From assembly GCA_947247005.1 (NCBI GenBank), contig OX365950.1, positions 52,056,761-52,120,760 of the forward strand: DNA of 64,000 nt. The letters are read 5' to 3'. Below the pieces are notes generated by a model, which did not search any database, was not told the origin of the DNA, and was given only the letters and a program-made list of their open reading frames with translations. Below are positions 59,802 to 64,000 of this stretch, one piece after another (the stretch's first letter is position 1; each line of letters begins with the position of its first letter). The DNA is from Spisula solida (lineage: Eukaryota; Mollusca; Bivalvia; Venerida; Mactridae). The position numbers were made by a program, and so were the translations under genes.

Positions 59802-60163
59802 AGTCCCCTACCGGTTTGAACCCATAACCTTTTAAATAGTGTTTCTATTACCATGGTAACCACAATTTTTGTCTAAATTAAAAATATCTAGATGTGCACA
59901 ATCTCCTTATTGGCATCACAAACCTAACTGGGAAACTGTAAGAGTTATGCAAGGATTCATATTTTGAAGTATTTTCACTATTTCCGTATTCATAGAAACC
60001 ACAATTTTTGTTGGAATGAAAAAATTATCATTGCCCCCTATCTACATACCAAGTTTCATGTCAGAGTTATGTCAGGATCCATAATTTTTGACGGATGGAC
60101 TGACTGACAAACGGACGGAGGGCAAACCTATAGTCTCCTCCGGTAGAAAACCGGTAGGGGACT
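59802..60163. mobile_element. MITE-4, 362 bp
   Basis: Inverted ends agtcccctaccggttt and aaaccggtaggggact. A gacggatggactgactgac tail resembles the microsatellite tails of family B. A 91-bp deleted copy lies at 48801. Confidence 0.75.
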
Positions 60164-60194
60164 AATAATTATGTGACATTAAGACTGATAATAA

Positions 60195-60345
60195 TCATTC
60201 TTTGACACGGCCTGGTGACCTAGTTTTTACCTCAGGCGTCCAAGTTGCAAACATGACCTAAATCGTAAACTGACAAACATTGTTCATTAAGATTAAGTCA
60301 AAACCGTGTAAACAGTCAACCTGTTGACGATGGACATAGGGAGAT
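60195..60345. repeat. family B single unit, degraded
   Basis: gacacggcctggtgacctag, then catgacctaaatcg and actgacaaacattg match one 145-bp unit of family B. 60346-60882 beyond shows nothing recognised. Confidence 0.5.
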
Positions 60346-60882
60346 CACGTAGTCCTCAAGTTGGGCTAAAACCACCCGCCATTAAGACTGACTAGGTACT
60401 GAGACTAGTATTAAGATATTGCTATTATGGCTGGGATTATCAGCGCACTTCATTGTAGTAATCAACAAACATTCTACACTTATAACTTTATTTTAATACA
60501 CTGGTTTCTGACTACAAATCACTAACATTGTAACGCAGATAAACATGATTCCAACTAGTGGGCATAATGGACTAGCGACACAGTATGATAACAGTTTATA
60601 GTTGATTGATAAACAATGCCTTAGCATTAGGCGAAATAACATGATAATGATGATAACGTCAATAAATATCAAATGCATTTTATAAGAAAACAAGAGCCAA
60701 CATGGCATAAAAATGCAACTGTCTGGGACATGATGAATGAAATAAAACATTCCAATTTGGACTATTTTTTACACCAAGGGTGTTCACATATTACGCCCGT
60801 TTTCAACGGGCGTATAAAAATAACATCATGTTAAAATATATATGACTACATTACTATATTTGAATATTTAAATGAATCAAAT

Positions 60883-61100
60883 TGCTGGCTTAGAATGGTA
60901 AGGTCGGAAATACAAAATCGACATTTTGAGAAAACAAGAAAAAACTGCCTGAAAACTACGCTTTTTCAACTTTACTTTAGTCAACATGACCTATTCCGAA
61001 TTTCATGAAAATAGGCTCATAAGAAGCGCCTTGAGATGCAGATTTCAAATATGCATGAGTCTTATAAGGTCATTTACGACCTTCTCATTCTAAGCCATCT
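60883..61100 (-). mobile_element. MITE-1 copy 7
   Basis: gctggcttagaatggtaagg at the left and gaccttctcattctaagcc at the right, with the shared interior. Confidence 0.75.
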
Positions 61101-61689
61101 ATATATAAAACACAAGGTAACACAAAAGGTGTTCCAAATGATAAAAAAATACAAAAATATGATGACAATACGTGTAACAAGGAAATGTAAACTCCCTAAA
61201 GTGTTTTATAAAGGGGCATAGCTAGACTGAAACCTGTTTCAAACAAAGCCAGGTGCACATCTTCACATATTGAGAACACAAGTTGGAGACGGGCAAAGAG
61301 ACAAAAGCGAAATGTATGTCTACACCGGTGAAAAGTCTGTTTCCGGGTCATTTATTAGCTCAAACATCAGCTGGGCTAGAAGAAAGCTCGACTGGCAGAG
61401 TTGGAAGAAAAGCAAGAACAGTCGAGAGAGGAAAGGGAACTTGATATGTATAAGGAAGCAAGTAGATGAACGAGAGACAGCAGTACGAGAAATGGAGAAG
61501 GAAAATGAGAGTGAAGCAATTGGCAGGGTCAGTGGGTGGAAATAGGCAAAAGAAGAAGGGAATAGCCGACAGGTTAGCCGTTAGTATTTCAACAAAACAG
61601 ACAAGGAATCAAAAGATGTGCGAGTTCATATCACATCAGACTCCATAGCCGAACATCGAGAGGATTTGGTATACGGGAGTGCTCTCATT

Positions 61690-62150
61690 TCCAGGTATTA
61701 ACCTGGTGAGGTTAACCGCCAAAATACAACAGGATAATTTGTTAGTTCAAAAGTCCATTACATTGATCCATGTGGGTACAAACGGCATTAACACAAGGGA
61801 TAATTTGTCAGTGGATCAGATTATGAGCCATTTTAATTAAATAGTTACGATAATACGTGGCGTGTCATCAACAAATATATTGTTTTCAAGCATCCAACCT
61901 AGACCGGTGAAATATATCAAGGTGTTAAAACCTTTGAATTGTTCTTTGAACACATTGAAAAGGGGTGGATTAACTCCGAAACTGTTGAGAAATGACATTT
62001 TTCTACACATGTTGTAACTGAGACTCTAGTGGTACTGTTGATAGATTTAGTCGGATAGCACATCAACGTACTATATTCACTAAGGCACAGTCCTTGGCGA
62101 TTGAACTGAACAAGATAGTGCCTAATGCCCTGGTCATAAGAAAAGTTGTT
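61690..62150 (+). pseudogene. SGNH-hydrolase-like fragment of a retroelement, broken
   Basis: The frame beginning near 61709 reads LTAKIQQDNLLVQKSITLIH then VGTNGINTRDN, a 'GTND'-like block III of SGNH/GDSL hydrolases. After a stop (TAA near 61840) it continues IVTIIRGVSSTNILFSSIQP then RPVKYIK. The S-S-I-x-P-R-P turn is common in SGNH proteins carried by DIRS/Ngaro-type and related retroelements. Family assignment is from memory of those patterns. Confidence 0.4.
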
Positions 62151-62406
62151 AGGTATAATTGTACTTATGCAAATTATTGTTTAATTATTTGTTGTTAAGT
62201 AAGTACACTTGGCAGTTTAGTGCATATGCACATCTGGTACCGTTGCACATCGAAGTTTATGGTGGATGGGACGTTTATGTGGAGGTATTAGCTGTCAACT
62301 GTGATTTATTGTGTTGACCTAGTTTTACACGTGGGTTTGTATACAGAATCTGCATTGTTCCATTTATTGTTTAATTTTAGTTTAAATTTACACATTCACT
62401 TTTAAT

Positions 62407-62691
62407 ATGGTGTTTAATGTGTTGTTAATGGGTCATTCGTTTACAAAGAGATTGCAACGTTGGTGTGTACCCAAAAGGTTGCATAATCTGAATCTACACC
62501 CAGGCCGCATTCAGATTATTTGGCACAGTATAGGGGGCGCTGTTATAACCCCTGGCGGTAGTAAATCTCTTTGGAATGACGGGCAATTATTTGCTGATCT
62601 AGATATAAACTGTGTGTTCTTGGATATAGGTAGCAACGATCTATGTAACATGTACTCATCGCCTGGCTATTTATACGTGCAGCATGCCTAA
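62407..62691 (+). pseudogene. SGNH-hydrolase-like N-terminal fragment
   Basis: A 94-codon frame with VLLMGHSFTKRLQRW (block I with G-H-S in place of G-D-S) and FADLDINCVFLDIGSNDL (block III GSND). The catalytic Asp/His end is absent, so it is truncated. It overlaps the next frame by 8 bp. Probably part of the same retroelement as its neighbours. Confidence 0.45.
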
Positions 62692-63267
62692 GACTGCCAA
62701 CTTCAAAAACCAGAACCAAATCAAGTCCGTTGAGACCACGAATCAGGCACCAGGCGGTAACCGATTGGCTAGTCTGATAGCGGAGGCTATTTCTGAAGAT
62801 GAGGAGGTTTTGAAGGAAATAGCCACCCTGTTGCCTTCGGGCAGTGCGGACAATAACATTCAGGATACAACAAGTGAGTGTTCGAACCAGATAGTTATGG
62901 AGGATGACATTGGACCTGACTGTAACAATGCATGTGTATTCACAGGTCAGGGGGTTGATAGTGATGTTCATGATGATAGAGGTGTTAGTAATGTGCAAGC
63001 TGGGCAGGATGTGTCCATTGATTTAGGAACGTTTTGTTCCATCATTCATAGTGAGATTGATGACAAGACCAAGCATTTAATTTGGTCTGTTTAATATGTT
63101 GATTTGTCCACATTACATTTTAAGGACAAACAGACCAGTAAAACCACAACTATTAGGGAATCATCTTTCGCTAGAGTAACGTCAGTTCAGGAGTCGGCAG
63201 GCAGACAAATTGTTTCAATTATGTCTTGGTGTAGGGCATTTCAAATCTATGCCGACATTTATTGTCA
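62684..63267 (+). pseudogene. retroelement gag-like (DIRS/Ngaro ORF1-like) fragment with nonsense codon
   Basis: MPKTANFKNQNQIKSVETTN and an acidic stretch lead to DVSIDLGTFCSIIHSEIDD and KTKHLIWSV, then TAA at 63092. Without the stop the frame goes on YVDLSTLHF ... SWCRAFQIYADIYCQ. The 'LG.F.....K..IW..EYVDL..L' and 'W..AF.IY..IY' patterns are what I associate with ORF1 of DIRS-like elements. It is cut off at 63268 by family B. No reverse transcriptase or recombinase is in the window. Confidence 0.4.
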
Positions 63268-63965
63268 ACAAGAGGGCCATTGGCCCTATAGCGCTCACCT
63301 AAAGACTAGCAGTTTAGGCACAATCAGTGACCTGGTGACCTAATGTTTGACCCCAAATGACCCAGTTGCGAACTGGACCTAGATTTCATAAAGCCACACA
63401 TTGTGGCCAAGTGTCATTGATATCACATAAAAATGTGACCTCTAGAGTGTAAACAAGGTTTATCTTTGATGTGACCTTGTGACCTAGTTTTTGACCACAG
63501 ATGACCTATTTACGAACTTGACCTAGATTTTATACTGACAAACATTGTGACCAAGTTTCATATAGATTAGGTAAAGCAGGTGACCTCTCGAGTGTTAACA
63601 AGGTTTTTCTTCAATGTGACCTTGTGCCCTAGTTTTTGACCCCAGATGACCCAGTTGCGAACTTGAACTAAATTTCATAAAAACACATATTGTGACCATG
63701 TTTCATTCTGATTACATAAAAAATATGCCCTCTAGAGTGTTAACAAGGTTTTTCTTTGATGTGACCATGTGACCTAGTTTTTGACCACAGATGACCCAGT
63801 TACGAACTTGACCTAGATTTTATACAGACAAACATTGTGACCAAGTTTCATATAGATTAGGTAAAGCAGGTGACCTCTAGAGTGTTAAGGTTTTTCTTCA
63901 ATGTGACCTTGTGACCTAGTTTTTGATAGCAGATGACCCAATTACGAACTTGTTCTAGATTTCAT
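63268..63965. mobile_element. family B copy, diverged subfamily
   Basis: Head aacaagagggccattggccc tatagcgctcacct, then tandem units (gacctagtttttgaccacag, gaccaagtttcatatagatt). The GACG tail is missing, and a new head follows at 63966. Confidence 0.7.
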
Positions 63966-64000
63966 AACAAGAGGGGGGCCCTAGGTCGCTCACCTGTCAA
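63966..64000. mobile_element. start of another family B copy, cut by window end
   Basis: aacaagaggggggccctagg then tcgctcacctgtc is the canonical family B head. Confidence 0.7.

Noticed and set aside
61270..61648. 91- and 60-codon ORFs rich in Lys/Glu as genes
   Set aside because: They are short, overlap each other in different frames and show no motif. Possibly retroelement debris.

Overview
The window is animal nuclear DNA: AT-rich, intron-dense and full of non-autonomous transposons. The two genes, the Penelope-like and tRNA-SINE elements, and the tandem 'GACCTAGTTTTTGACC' repeats with GACG microsatellite tails suggest a bivalve mollusc. The species is inferred and cannot be fixed from sequence alone. 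All exons below were placed by hand from AG/GT splice sites, reading-frame continuity and family resemblance.

Region 1 (985-27700, + strand) is the 3' three quarters of an AMPA-type ionotropic glutamate receptor gene. Seventeen exons join in one frame and give about 775 residues. They cover most of the amino-terminal domain (ATD), S1, M1, pore loop, M3, S2, M4 and a cytoplasmic tail ending in a PDZ-type TVV. The signal peptide and first ATD exons lie upstream of the window. Two features stand out. The Q/R site of the pore loop is encoded as leucine. An extra 173-codon exon (12246-12767) between ATD and S1 is acidic, ends in a hydrophobic tail and stops, so it could make an ATD-only membrane-anchored isoform.

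Region 2 (27701-32752) is the 3' UTR and intergenic DNA with MITEs and hairpins.

Region 3 (32773-58658, + strand) is a complete 17-exon, 670-codon gene for a CNBD2-like protein with two cyclic-nucleotide-binding (CNB) folds. The first has an intact phosphate-binding cassette and the second is degenerate. Its intron 2 carries a 53-bp minisatellite of about 80 units. Its intron 9 holds a stack of nested transposons, including a broken Penelope-like retroelement with inverted terminal repeats. Exon 11 has a 3' splice site copied four times at a 42-bp period.

Region 4 (58659-64000) is 3' UTR and repeats, with relics of a retroelement coding for SGNH-hydrolase-like and gag-like proteins.

The two genes are neighbours on the same strand, and nothing in the sequence shows that they are functionally linked. 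The unifying theme is one repeat family, called A here. It recurs about 18 times, sits beside several splice sites, supplies the minisatellite unit and hosts a second family (B) at a fixed internal site.
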